From: Nonomuraea soli
GTDB taxonomy: Bacteria > Actinomycetota > Actinomycetes > Streptosporangiales > Streptosporangiaceae
Assembly (NCBI RefSeq): GCF_013761175.1
Contig: NZ_JACDUR010000002.1
Span: forward strand, 1,144,507-1,208,506
DNA: 64,000 nt
Direction of reading: 5' to 3'
Part shown: positions 1-7,461 of the stretch, in pieces
Position numbering within the stretch: the first letter of the stretch is position 1
Layout: every line of letters begins with the position of its first letter
The notes under the pieces: generated by a model
The model's input: the letters and a program-made list of their open reading frames with translations, nothing else
The model's database searches: none
What the model was told of the DNA's origin: nothing
Translations under genes and position numbers: made by a program

Positions 1-92
1 GTCCACCAGTTGGTCAGGCCGTTGCTGAGTTTGAGGGCGGTGGTGGCGAGGACTTCGGTGGCGATTGCGAGGGCGAGCAGGATCCAGGCCAT
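1..92 (-). CDS. SMR (EmrE/SugE-type) multidrug efflux protein, N-terminal part only
   Basis: On the minus strand the first 30 codons read as the start of a small multidrug resistance protein. They contain helix 1 with the conserved glutamate (AIATEVLATTALKLSNG), followed by a tryptophan pair. In this family that glutamate couples proton entry to export of cationic drugs across the membrane as a dimer. The window edge removes the remaining three helices. I chose ATG 92 because SMR proteins begin M-A-W; another ATG lies at 104. A TAATGT box ends 8 nt before ATG 92, as in leaderless promoters. It is divergent from the radical SAM gene. Confidence 0.75.
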   Translation of the reverse strand, partial: MAWILLALAIATEVLATTALKLSNGLTNWW

Positions 93-169
93 GGTTGTGC
101 ACATTAGCTTGCGGGGTTGCTCGAATACGTGTTCCATTGGGTGGTGTGGGTTGGGACGCGCTTTCGCTT

Positions 170-1096
170 GTGGAGAAGGCTCGAGACGATCGGCCGTTGA
201 TCGAGCGGCGGTCGGTGCTGCGTGGCGGGTTTTTCGAGACCCAGGCGCGCACGATCATCGAGCGGGTGCCGGACTGGGCGGGGATTCCGCAGGGGTGGGC
301 GGTCTCGCCGTACCGGGGGTGCGCGCACGCCTGTCTGGGGTGTGTGTCGCGGGGTGGTCATCGGCGGCTGGGGCTGGATGCCGGGCGTGACTTCGACACG
401 CGGGTGGTGGTGAAGGCCAATGCGGCGGCGCGGTTCGCGCGTGAGGTGCAGCGCTGGGATGGTCAGCCGCTGGCGGTGGGGGTCAGTGGTGACTGCTATC
501 AGGAGGCGGAGCGGGTTTACGGGTTGATGCCGCAGATCGTGGCGGCGGCGGCGCGGGCGGGGGTGGCGTTGACGGTGTACACCAAGTCGCCGCTGGTGTT
601 GCGTGATGTGGAGGTGCTGGCGCGGTCGGGCACGCAGGTGGCGGTGTCGATCGCGTCGGTCGATGAGCGGATTCGCCGGGCGACGGAGCCGGGTGCGGTC
701 TCGTCGCAGGCGCGGTTGGAGCTGGTGTCGGCGCTGGCGCAGGCGGGGGTGGCGACGCATGTGCTGATGGCGCCGGTGTTGCCGTTGCTGACGGATGCGG
801 GTGATCAGCTGGCGGCGACGGTGCGGCGGATCGCGGCGTCGGGGGCGGCGGGGGTACATCCGGTGGTGTTGCGGTTGCCGTCGGGGACGCGGCAGTGGTT
901 CCTGCAGTGGCTGGGTGAGCGGCATCCGGCGCTGGTGGCGCGGTATGAGGAGTTGTACGACCGTTCGGGGGTGCCGTCGGCGGCGTATGAGGAGCGGATC
1001 GTGGGGCAGATCGCGCAGCTGGCGGCTTCGTATGGGATGGCGCCGGTGGGTGCGCCGGTGGTGGCGCGGCCGTTCGACCAGCTGAGCCTGGTCTGA
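170..1096 (+). CDS. Radical SAM protein, Rv2578c / spore photolyase-like family
   Basis: The protein has the CX3CX2C iron-sulfur motif in YRGCAHACLGC, then the family blocks FDTRVVVKANAA, YQEAERVYGLMP and HVLMAPVLPLLTD. These match the Mycobacterium Rv2578c type of uncharacterised radical SAM enzyme, which binds a 4Fe-4S cluster and cleaves S-adenosylmethionine; the substrate is unknown. The residue before the third cysteine is glycine, where relatives have an aromatic, and the usual C-F-A-R-P-T-H follow-up is altered. The start is uncertain: the frame is open from 65, with TTG 137, GTG 146 and GTG 170 possible. GTG 170 leaves the shortest N terminus and no convincing ribosome binding site was seen for any of them. 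Confidence 0.75.
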   Translation: MEKARDDRPLIERRSVLRGGFFETQARTIIERVPDWAGIPQGWAVSPYRGCAHACLGCVSRGGHRRLGLDAGRDFDTRVVVKANAAARFAREVQRWDGQPLAVGVSGDCYQEAERVYGLMPQIVAAAARAGVALTVYTKSPLVLRDVEVLARSGTQVAVSIASVDERIRRATEPGAVSSQARLELVSALAQAGVATHVLMAPVLPLLTDAGDQLAATVRRIAASGAAGVHPVVLRLPSGTRQWFLQWLGERHPALVARYEELYDRSGVPSAAYEERIVGQIAQLAASYGMAPVGAPVVARPFDQLSLV

Positions 1097-1270
1097 AAGG
1101 CGACTTGCGGAGGGCGGCTTGCAGAGGCTGGCCTGATGAGGGCGGCCTGGAGAGGGCTTGCCTGGAGAGGACCGGGCCGGAAGGGCGAGGCCGGATGGGC
1201 TGGGCTGGAAGGGCTGGGCTGGAAGGGTCGGGCTGCGGAGGGCTGGTCTGAAAGGCTGGTCTGAATTCGG
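1097..1270. repeat. Degenerate short tandem repeats, GGCTGGAAGGG-like
   Basis: Between the radical SAM and PhyH genes lie about 170 bp of imperfect purine-rich units, variants of GGGCTGGAAGGGC or GGCCTGGAGAGGGC, repeated roughly every 10-20 bp and all in one orientation. No reading frame is supported. It looks like slippage-amplified spacer DNA and includes the region just upstream of the next promoter. Confidence 0.6.
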
Positions 1271-1283
1271 TTGACCTGGTGGC

Positions 1284-1289
1284 TACGGT
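1284..1289 (+). promoter_or_regulatory. TACGGT -10 box, leaderless layout
   Basis: TACGGT ends exactly 7 nt before ATG 1297, so transcription would start at or next to the start codon. No clear -35 was found at 17-18 bp. Confidence 0.5.
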
Positions 1290-1296
1290 GGTGGGC

Positions 1297-2022
1297 ATGC
1301 AGATCATCGACGTTGAGGCGTTCGTCCGTGACGGTTTCGTCAAGCTGACGGGCGCGTCGCCGCGTGAGCTCGCCGATGCGGCGCGGGCGCAGGTGTGGGC
1401 GCAGATCGGCCGCTCCCCCGACGACGCTTCCGGGTGGGATGAGCCGGTGGTGTGGGCGTCGGACATGACGGGTCAGGGGCCGCTGGGTGAGGTGGCGCGC
1501 AGTCATCTGGTGGCTGAGGCGCTGGATGTGGTGTGCGGGAAGGGCGGCTGGGCGCCGCGGGGTGCGCTGGGAATGATTCCGGTGCGGTTCCCTGGCAGGG
1601 CGGTCATCGACGATCGGGGCTGGCACATCGATGCGAATGTGGTGCTGCCGGACGGCGGGTATGCGACCGGTGGGCGTCCGCAGACGATGTTGCTGCTGAC
1701 GTTGTTGTCGTCGGTGGGTGCCGATGACGCGCCGACGCGGATCCGGGTGGGTTCGCATCGGGCGGTCGCGGCGGCGCTGGAGGGGCGGGTGCTGGATCCG
1801 ATGGAGGCGGGTCCGGTGGTCGATGAGGCCAGCCGTGGATTCCCGGTGGCGCACGCGACCGGTGAGCCGGGGGATGTGTTCTTGGTGCATCCGTTCACGG
1901 TGCACGCCGCCGATGAGCATCGGGGTGGTGTGCCGCGGTTCATGGCGCAGTCGCCGGTGTTCCTCACCGAGCCGGTGGTGGTGGAGGGGGCGAATCTGCT
2001 GGCGCGGGCGTTGCGAGGGTAG
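1297..2022 (+). CDS. Phytanoyl-CoA dioxygenase (PhyH) family Fe(II)/2-oxoglutarate oxygenase
   Basis: A 241-residue PhyH-type protein. The opening IDVEAFVRDGFVKLTG is characteristic. The metal-binding HxD is in GWHIDANV, the distal histidine in FLVHPFTVHAA, and an arginine for the 2-oxoglutarate carboxylate lies in GVPRFMAQSP. The fold binds Fe(II) and hydroxylates small organic substrates with oxygen and 2-oxoglutarate; the substrate here cannot be read. ATG 1297 is preferred over GTG 1279 because of the -10 box 7 nt upstream. The 3' end overlaps the convergent MBL gene by 59 bp. Confidence 0.8.
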   Translation: MQIIDVEAFVRDGFVKLTGASPRELADAARAQVWAQIGRSPDDASGWDEPVVWASDMTGQGPLGEVARSHLVAEALDVVCGKGGWAPRGALGMIPVRFPGRAVIDDRGWHIDANVVLPDGGYATGGRPQTMLLLTLLSSVGADDAPTRIRVGSHRAVAAALEGRVLDPMEAGPVVDEASRGFPVAHATGEPGDVFLVHPFTVHAADEHRGGVPRFMAQSPVFLTEPVVVEGANLLARALRG

Positions 2023-2719
2023 CCAGTTCGGCGGCGTCGTGGGCGCTGAAGACGCGTACGGTGTCGGCGGGCAGGTGGTCGAGGCGTCGGCGGGTGGCTT
2101 GGCGGGTGCGATGGTGGGTGGCGACCATGGCTTCGCTCAGGCGGGTGGGGCGGTCGGGGTGGCGGTTGAAGTAGGCGTCGCCGGCGTGCAAAAGCCAGGG
2201 GGTCGGGCCGCCGGTGTGGACGGCGACGCCGCAGTGGCCTGGGCTGTGGCCGGGCAGCGGGACGAGGAACAGGTCGTCGAGGCCGTCGAGGGGTAGGGCG
2301 GTGAGGCCGCCGATCCAGGGCTGTCCGGCGCCGTGGTAGGTGGTCCAGCGGGGGTGGTGGGCCCATTGGGCGGGCTGGTAGCGGGAGTGGGTGCGGGCGG
2401 TGTGCTCGTCGGCGTGCAGGTGGATGCGGGCGTGGGGGAAGCGGGGCAGGGCTCCGGCGTGGTCGAAGTCCAGGTGGGTCAGGACGATGTCGGTGACGTC
2501 GGTGCGGTTGATGCCGCGGGCTTTGAGCTGGGCGGTGATGGTTTGTACGGGGTCGAGGGCGGGGTTGAGCAGCCATTTCGACACCAGGGGGATGTGGGTG
2601 TCGATGCCGGTGTCGACCAGGACGAGGCCGGTGTCGTGTTCGATGAGCAGGACGTGGCAGACGGTGGGGCTGGTGCCGCGGGGCCGCATGGAGCCGCAGT
2701 TGAGGTGATGGATCTTCAT
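1964..2719 (-). CDS. MBL-fold metallo-hydrolase, lactonase-like
   Basis: A metallo-beta-lactamase fold protein of 251 residues. The metal-binding motif reads THLDFDHAGAL, a variant HxxxDH as in the AiiA/quorum-quenching lactonase-type branch. Later ligands are H in PLPGHSPGHCG and D in LLHAGDAYF, and a final H lies near VFSAHDAAEL. Likely a zinc hydrolase of lactones or similar esters in the cytoplasm; no signal peptide. The start at 2719 lies only 21 bp from the divergent GNAT start. Confidence 0.82.
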   Translation of the reverse strand: MKIHHLNCGSMRPRGTSPTVCHVLLIEHDTGLVLVDTGIDTHIPLVSKWLLNPALDPVQTITAQLKARGINRTDVTDIVLTHLDFDHAGALPRFPHARIHLHADEHTARTHSRYQPAQWAHHPRWTTYHGAGQPWIGGLTALPLDGLDDLFLVPLPGHSPGHCGVAVHTGGPTPWLLHAGDAYFNRHPDRPTRLSEAMVATHHRTRQATRRRLDHLPADTVRVFSAHDAAELATLATPAPADSPPPPPPAR

Positions 2720-2740
2720 CTGTCCCAGTATGGTCGGCGG
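2720..2740. promoter_or_regulatory. 21-bp divergent promoter region with overlapping -10 boxes
   Basis: For the plus strand, TATGGT (2729-2734) ends 6 nt before ATG 2741. For the minus strand, CATACT (2732-2727) ends 7 nt before ATG 2719. The two boxes share the core AGTATG, so both leaderless transcripts would start from one nearly symmetric -10. Confidence 0.5.
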
Positions 2741-3241
2741 ATGGAAATTCGGGTCGGGGATGCGGGCGATGTGCCCGCGGTGCTGGCGATGTTCGACAGC
2801 GCGGTGGCGTGGATGGTGGCGCGGGGCCGTACGGGGCAGTGGGGTGATCAGCCGTTCACCGGCAACGCCAAGCGTGAGGAGCAGGTGCGGGCGTGGGCGG
2901 CGTCGGGTGGCATGCGGATCGCGGTGCTGGACGGGGTGCCCGCGGGGACGGTGACGGTGGGTGAGGTGCCGCCGTCGTATGTGAAGGCGTCGCCTGAGCC
3001 GGAGTTGTATGTGCAGGCGCTGGTGATCGATCGGGCGTTCGCCGGGCGCAAGGTGGGTGCGGGGTTGCTGGAGTGGGCCGAGCGGGAGGCCAGGGCGCGC
3101 GGCAGGCGGGTGTTGCGGGTGGACTGCTATGCCGGTGACGGCGGGGATCTGGTGCGGTTCTACGAGGGGTGCGGGTTCGTGCGGGAGGAGCCGTTCACGG
3201 TGGGTCAGTGGCCGGGGATGGTGTTGCGCATGGAGGTGTGA
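2741..3241 (+). CDS. GNAT-family N-acetyltransferase
   Basis: A 166-residue GNAT protein. It begins with the beta-1/alpha-1 block MEIRVGDAGDVPAVLAMF and has the beta-4 strand ELYVQALVIDRAFAGRKVGAGLL. That strand contains the acetyl-CoA pyrophosphate loop (R/QxxGxG/A, here GRKVGAG). The end has FYEGCGFVREEPF, typical of the family. It transfers an acyl group from acyl-CoA to an amine; the substrate is unknown. The start is set by the -10 box ending at 2734, although the frame is open further upstream. Confidence 0.82.
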   Translation: MEIRVGDAGDVPAVLAMFDSAVAWMVARGRTGQWGDQPFTGNAKREEQVRAWAASGGMRIAVLDGVPAGTVTVGEVPPSYVKASPEPELYVQALVIDRAFAGRKVGAGLLEWAEREARARGRRVLRVDCYAGDGGDLVRFYEGCGFVREEPFTVGQWPGMVLRMEV

Positions 3242-3308
3242 GGACCCGCGGGAGGCGGGCCCTCACAGGCGGCCCGTGGGAGGTGGGCCCCTCACGGGCG
3301 GTGGCCGG

Positions 3309-4061
3309 TTACCAGGGCAGGGGGCCTTCCTGGCTGTGGAAGGCGCCCGTCGGGCCGTCGTGGCCGAGGGTGGCCAGGCGCACGACGATGGCGGCGCCCT
3401 GGGCGGGGGTGAGCACGCCGGTGTGGCCGTTGATGGCGGTGTCGACGTAGCCGGGGGCGGCGGCGTTGACGAGGATGCCGTCCTTGCGCAGCTCGTTGGC
3501 GTACTGCAGGGTGAGCGCGTTCAGGGCGGTCTTCGACGGGGAGTAGGCGGCCGATGTCAGCCCTGACAGGGGGCCGTCGACCTGCGCGGTCATGGTCAGC
3601 GAGGCGGAGTGGCTCGACAGGTTGACGATGCGCGCGGCCGCAGATCGCCGCAGCAGGGGCAGCATCGTGTTGGTCACGGTGATCACGGCGAAGACGTTGG
3701 TGTCGAAGACGGCGCGGACCAGGTCCACGTCGACGGAGCTGGGCGCGCGGTCGCGGGCGTCCTGCGGGGCGGCGTGACCTGATCCGGTGATGGCGGCGTT
3801 GTTGACCAGGACGTCGAGGCGGCCGAAGCGGTCGTCGATCCAGGAGGCGGCGGCGTGCACGGTGGCGGCGTCGGTGACGTCCAGCGTGAGGGCGTGGGCG
3901 TGGCCGCCGGTGGCGCGGATGGCGGCGGCGGCCCGCTCGCCGCGGTGGGGGTCGCGGGCGCCGATGAGGACGGTCGTTCCCCGGGCGGCGAGCAGGTCGG
4001 CGGTGGCGCGGCCGATGCCGGTGGCGGCGCCGGTGATGAGGGCGATCGGGGGCTGGTTCAT
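3309..4061 (-). CDS. Short-chain dehydrogenase/reductase (SDR)
   Basis: A classical SDR of 250 residues. The NADP-binding TGAATGIG is near residue 10, LVNNAA follows beta-4, the catalytic serine lies in VNLSSHSAS and the catalytic pair is YSPSK, so the active site is complete. The C terminus DGPTGAFHSQEGPLPW resembles carbonyl reductase-like SDRs. It would oxidise or reduce a carbonyl/alcohol in the cytoplasm. A purine-rich ribosome binding site (GTAGGGA) precedes ATG 4061. The upstream neighbour on the same strand (HXXEE protein) ends 86 bp before it. Confidence 0.85.
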   Translation of the reverse strand: MNQPPIALITGAATGIGRATADLLAARGTTVLIGARDPHRGERAAAAIRATGGHAHALTLDVTDAATVHAAASWIDDRFGRLDVLVNNAAITGSGHAAPQDARDRAPSSVDVDLVRAVFDTNVFAVITVTNTMLPLLRRSAAARIVNLSSHSASLTMTAQVDGPLSGLTSAAYSPSKTALNALTLQYANELRKDGILVNAAAPGYVDTAINGHTGVLTPAQGAAIVVRLATLGHDGPTGAFHSQEGPLPW

Positions 4062-4147
4062 GGGTGGTCCCTACCGTGGTGGCGTGTTGGTCTTCATGGA
4101 GATGCCGCCGCGGTGGGTGGTGTGACGGGTGCGGGATGCGAGGTGTG

Positions 4148-4720
4148 TCACACCTCCGCTTTGAGGCGGCGGTTCTCCTGGACCAGGAAGGTGATCAGCA
4201 GCGCGCTCATGATCAGGTGGCCTGCCGCGGTGTAGAGGCCGGGGAAGTAGCCGCCCTTGATGATGGGGAAGACGAAGTGCGCGATGCCGTTGAGCAGGCC
4301 GGCGCCCAGGGCGTACCACCACAGGAAGAAGTTGGCGACCCTGATCCGGTAGAGGGCTCCGGCGCCGGCGAAGAAGTAGAGGGCGCCGAATCCGAAGACG
4401 AACACCAGCAGGAACTCCTTCTCGGGCCAGTCGCGTGGCGAGTTGAACAGTTCGACGATTTCGTGGGGGAAGCCGCCGGTGTACTCCTCCGCCATGTGGA
4501 TGAGCTGGAATCCGACCGCGCACAGGTAGACGGCGATCACTTTGCGGGATCGTACGGGGCGGGTGTAGCTGAAGGTGATCCAGCCGCTCCAGCCGAGCAC
4601 GCTGGCCACCACGAGGATCACCGCGCCCTGCAGGGGCAGGGTGGAAAGGGCCCAGGCGCAGAAGGCGAGGGCCAGGATCGCCATCACGATCGCCGAATAG
4701 GGTTCAGGTCGTCGGGTCAT
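4148..4720 (-). CDS. HXXEE domain membrane protein
   Basis: A 190-residue integral membrane protein with about five hydrophobic segments. It contains the family-defining HMAEEYTGGFP (HxxEE). A second conserved block follows: NGIAHFVFP, then GYFPGLYTA. The role of HXXEE proteins is unknown; the acidic and histidine residues lie at the membrane face and could bind metal. The ATG at 4720 is preceded by TACCGT (4733-4728) with 7 nt between, a leaderless arrangement. Confidence 0.75.
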   Translation of the reverse strand: MTRRPEPYSAIVMAILALAFCAWALSTLPLQGAVILVVASVLGWSGWITFSYTRPVRSRKVIAVYLCAVGFQLIHMAEEYTGGFPHEIVELFNSPRDWPEKEFLLVFVFGFGALYFFAGAGALYRIRVANFFLWWYALGAGLLNGIAHFVFPIIKGGYFPGLYTAAGHLIMSALLITFLVQENRRLKAEV

Positions 4721-4727
4721 GGCCGGA

Positions 4728-4733
4728 ACGGTA
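4728..4733 (-). promoter_or_regulatory. TACCGT -10 box of the HXXEE gene
   Basis: Reads TACCGT on the minus strand and ends 7 nt before ATG 4720. No -35 is obvious. Confidence 0.45.
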
Positions 4734-4829
4734 GGGAGCGGGCGGGGGCAGCCGCGTCGGTCAGGTGACTGATCCGCGTCGCCGTACCCATCAGTCGCGT
4801 GACCGACGCGGGGTGCGAGGGGCGCGGCC

Positions 4830-4835
4830 TAGCGT
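4830..4835 (+). promoter_or_regulatory. TAGCGT -10 box, leaderless layout
   Basis: TAGCGT ends 8 nt before ATG 4844, which fixes the start of the secreted protein well inside a longer open frame. Confidence 0.45.
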
Positions 4836-4843
4836 CCGGCGTC

Positions 4844-6169
4844 ATGAGATGGATCAGGGTGGCGGTGCCGGCCTCCGGGGCCGTGCTGGTGGCGGGGTTG
4901 CTGGCGGCGTCTCCGGCTTGGGCGCATGAGGTCGGGGCCGGGCAGGAGGTGCGGGTGACGCAGACCTTCGGCTCGGGTGAGGTGACGCTGGTGATCGGCG
5001 GTGGGGCTCCGTTGCGGGTGGATGCCCGGGCTGCCCGGCCTGTGCGGGTGCGGCTGTCGTTGCGGTCGTTGACGGACGGGAGCGTGTCGGCAGACTCGGT
5101 GTGGGCGGGCTCGCTGACGGACGGTTCGGTGACGGACGGTTCGGTGACGGACGGTTCGGTGACGGACGGTTCGGTGACGGACGGTTCGGTGACGATGAGC
5201 TCGCCGCGGCAGGGTGGGCAGACCGCTGTGCTGAGCGCTGACCATGACGGGCCGTACGAGCTGGGTGTCGGTGTCGGTGACGAGGTCTCGGTGATCCCGA
5301 TCCGGGTGGCGGCGGCCGGTGGCGCGTGGTGGGCGATGCTGGGTGACGGCGCGGTCCTGGCGCTCGGGCTGCTGCTGGTGGGCGGGGTGCTGGCCGGCAG
5401 GATGTCCGCTGCCTTGGTGGGGGCGGCGAGTGCCGCCGCCGCGGTGGCGGCCGTGGTGATGCTGCTGCGGCCGTACCTGCCGTCGACCTCGCAGCGGCCG
5501 GTCGCCGACCCTGGTCTGCCGTACGCGCAGGGCTGGGTGTCGACGCTGCCGGCCAGGCCCGCCGCGGGGGCGGCGTTCACGCTGACGGTGCGTCTGACGG
5601 ACGGCGCGACCGGGCGGCCGGTGGACGACCTGGCCGTCCACCACGAGGCTCTGGCCCATGTGGTGGTGACCAGCCAGGACGGTGCGTTCTTCCGGCACGT
5701 GCACCCGCTGCGGGTCGCGCCGGGGGTGCTGGCGGTACGGCTGAGCGTGCCGCGGCCGGGTCGCTACCTGGTGCACACCGAGATGGAGCGGCGGCAGTCG
5801 GGCGGGCAGCTGCTGCCGGGCGGGTTCGACGTGTTTGGCGGGGGTTCCGGTGAGAGTTCGGCGCCGCCCGTGTCGGGGGAGGTCGTGGTGCCGCGCCTGT
5901 CCCCCGCTGTGCCGGTCGCCGGGAGTCCGGTGACTGTTGATGTGGCCGTGCGGGGGCCGCTTGCGCCGTGGCTGGGCATGCCCGGCCATCTGATCGTCAG
6001 GAGCGAGGACGGCGAGCAGCTGGCGCACGTCCATGGGACGGCGCAGGGCGCGTCGGCGTTGCGTTTCACGTTCACGTTGCCGCGGGCGGGGCGGTATCTG
6101 GCGTGGGTGCAGTGCCTGGAGGCGGGCGAGCTGGTGACGCGGTCGTTCACTGTGGAGGTGGAGCGATGA
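4844..6169 (+). CDS. Secreted/membrane-anchored protein with TDGSV repeats and two Ig-like domains
   Basis: The 441-residue protein has a signal peptide (basic start, hydrophobic core, AWA cleavage site before mature HEVGAG). An N-terminal domain is interrupted by five exact TDGSV repeats. A long hydrophobic stretch near residues 165-210 probably forms one or two membrane spans. Two C-terminal beta-sandwich domains follow, with histidine pairs in AFFRHVHPL and LAHVHG. The HxH motifs and the neighbour (YtkA/FixH-like) suggest a copper or metal-handling role at the cell surface, but this is inference. I do not recognise a named family. The stop overlaps the next ATG (ATGA). Confidence 0.6.
   Translation: MRWIRVAVPASGAVLVAGLLAASPAWAHEVGAGQEVRVTQTFGSGEVTLVIGGGAPLRVDARAARPVRVRLSLRSLTDGSVSADSVWAGSLTDGSVTDGSVTDGSVTDGSVTDGSVTMSSPRQGGQTAVLSADHDGPYELGVGVGDEVSVIPIRVAAAGGAWWAMLGDGAVLALGLLLVGGVLAGRMSAALVGAASAAAAVAAVVMLLRPYLPSTSQRPVADPGLPYAQGWVSTLPARPAAGAAFTLTVRLTDGATGRPVDDLAVHHEALAHVVVTSQDGAFFRHVHPLRVAPGVLAVRLSVPRPGRYLVHTEMERRQSGGQLLPGGFDVFGGGSGESSAPPVSGEVVVPRLSPAVPVAGSPVTVDVAVRGPLAPWLGMPGHLIVRSEDGEQLAHVHGTAQGASALRFTFTLPRAGRYLAWVQCLEAGELVTRSFTVEVER
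5117..5191. repeat. Five exact copies of a 15-bp in-frame repeat
   Basis: ACGGACGGTTCGGTG repeated five times without mismatch encodes (TDGSV)5. The unit is a multiple of three, so gain or loss of copies would keep the frame. The opposite strand is also open through it. Confidence 0.9.
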
Positions 6170-6528
6170 CAGCGACGACGGTGATGAGGTGGGCGGCCTT
6201 GTGCCTGCTGGTGGCGGGTGTGCTGTTGGCCCTCACGGCGGGTGGGTCGCGCAGTGTTCAGGCGGCGGGCACCCGCTATGCCGTCACGGTGGTGCCGGGC
6301 GAGCGGGTCGAGGTGCGGGTGACGTCGGGTGTGGCCAGGGCGGTGACGCTGGCGGCGGTCATGCCGGGCATGGGTCACGCGCTGCCGCCGGTGGAGACCG
6401 TGGAGGCCGGGCCCGGCAGGTTCGTCGCCGCGGGGCCGGTGTTCACGATGGACGGCGTGTGGGAGCTGGTGGTCACGGTGTCGGGACAGCGGGGCGAGGA
6501 GCTGATCACCGTCACGGTACTGGTGTGA
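6166..6528 (+). CDS. YtkA/FixH-like exported small protein
   Basis: A 120-residue protein with an N-terminal signal/anchor segment (residues about 8-27) ending AGGSRSVQAAG. A single beta-rich domain follows. The segment VMPGMGHALPPVETVEAGPGR matches the MPxMgH hallmark of YtkA/FixH-like extracytoplasmic domains; the Met/His pattern is compatible with copper binding. The ATG overlaps the TGA of the upstream gene (ATGA), so the two are translationally coupled and probably act together outside the membrane. Metal handling is inferred, not shown. Confidence 0.6.
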   Translation: MTATTVMRWAALCLLVAGVLLALTAGGSRSVQAAGTRYAVTVVPGERVEVRVTSGVARAVTLAAVMPGMGHALPPVETVEAGPGRFVAAGPVFTMDGVWELVVTVSGQRGEELITVTVLV

Positions 6529-6579
6529 CGGCGTGGCGGTTCAGTCGGATGACGGAGGCGGCGGGCCGGGGGCGGGTTC

Positions 6580-6652
6580 TAGCGTCGGCGGCATGAAGCT
6601 GATCGATGCGTCGAGGGTCGCGGAGGGCTCATGGGCATGTCCGTGTTGGTGA
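6580..6652 (+). other. TAGCGT box plus 19-codon leader ORF before the SDR gene
   Basis: TAGCGT (6580-6585) ends 7 nt before ATG 6593. That ATG opens a 19-codon frame ending in TGA at 6650-6652, overlapping the start of the SDR gene by 22 bp in another frame. If transcription is leaderless, ribosomes would translate this short peptide first and could couple to ATG 6631. No homology is claimed. Confidence 0.3.
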
Positions 6653-7449
6653 CCGGCGCCTCCACCGGTATCGGGCGGGCGAGCGCGCTGCTGCTGGCCA
6701 AGGAGGGGTTCACCGTTTATGCCGGGGTGCGGAAGGAGGCCGACGCCGAGGCGCTCGGCCCGGGTGTCGTGCCGGTCCTGCTCGATGTCACCGACGGCGA
6801 GCAGATCGCCGCGGCCGGTGAGCGGATCGGGCGGCTGGACGCGCTGGTCAACAATGCCGGGATCGGGGTGACCGGCCCGGTGGAGTTCGTGCCGCTGGAG
6901 GCGTTGCGGCGGCAGTACGAGGTCAACGTCTTCGGCCAGGTCGCTCTCACGCAGGTGATGCTGCCGAAGTTGCGGGCGTCGAAGGGGCGCGTGGTCACGG
7001 TCGGTTCGGTGGGCAGCTGGATCACGCTGCCGTTCGGTGGGCCGTTGTGTTCCTCCAAGCATGCCATCCGTTCGCTCAACGACGCGCTGCGCATGGAGCT
7101 GCGGCCGTTCGGGGTGGCAGCGGTGCTCATCGAGCCTGGTTCCATTCACACCGATGCCGTCGACAAGCTCGAGGACGAGCTCGAGCCGCGGCTGGCTTCG
7201 CTCGGCGCCGAGGGCAGGCGGCTGTACGGCGCGGCGTACCGGACGATGGTCGCCGGCGGGCTGAGGGAGGAGCGTGCCGGGTCGAGTCCCGAGGTGGTCG
7301 CGCGGGCGGTGCTGCACGCGCTGACCGCGCGCCGGCCTCGTTCGCGTTATCCCGTCGGCAGGAAGTCTCGGCTGATGAGCACGCTGGGGCGGGTCGTGCC
7401 GCAGTACACCCTTGACCGGTTGCGCCTGCGGGCGCTCGGTCTGTCCTGA
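6631..7449 (+). CDS. SDR-family protein with the catalytic tyrosine replaced
   Basis: A 272-residue SDR. TGASTGIG binds the nucleotide phosphates, LVNNAGIG follows, and the helix-5 motif reads PLCSSKHA. Counting from ATG 6631, the lysine is Lys143 and the residue that should be the catalytic tyrosine is Leu139 (codon TTG). The rest of the protein resembles the 17beta-HSD/retinol-type SDRs with the YCxSK pattern, so only the tyrosine is missing. It may be catalytically dead or use another mechanism. ATG 6637 is an alternative start. The CMD gene follows after 12 bp, probably in one operon. Confidence 0.8.
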   Translation: MGMSVLVTGASTGIGRASALLLAKEGFTVYAGVRKEADAEALGPGVVPVLLDVTDGEQIAAAGERIGRLDALVNNAGIGVTGPVEFVPLEALRRQYEVNVFGQVALTQVMLPKLRASKGRVVTVGSVGSWITLPFGGPLCSSKHAIRSLNDALRMELRPFGVAAVLIEPGSIHTDAVDKLEDELEPRLASLGAEGRRLYGAAYRTMVAGGLREERAGSSPEVVARAVLHALTARRPRSRYPVGRKSRLMSTLGRVVPQYTLDRLRLRALGLS

Positions 7450-7461
7450 ACGGAGCGTTTC

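Noticed and set aside
1097..1270. Repeats as a possible small RNA or terminator
   Set aside because: All units are in one orientation and give no stem; they are better described as slippage repeats.
483..1466. Ser/Pro/Thr-rich minus-strand frame opposite the radical SAM gene
   Set aside because: Shadow frame created by high GC in the third codon position; no motif and conflicts with a well supported gene.
5117..5191. Tandem repeat as a possible CRISPR array
   Set aside because: No spacers: the 15-bp units are contiguous and encode an in-frame pentapeptide repeat.
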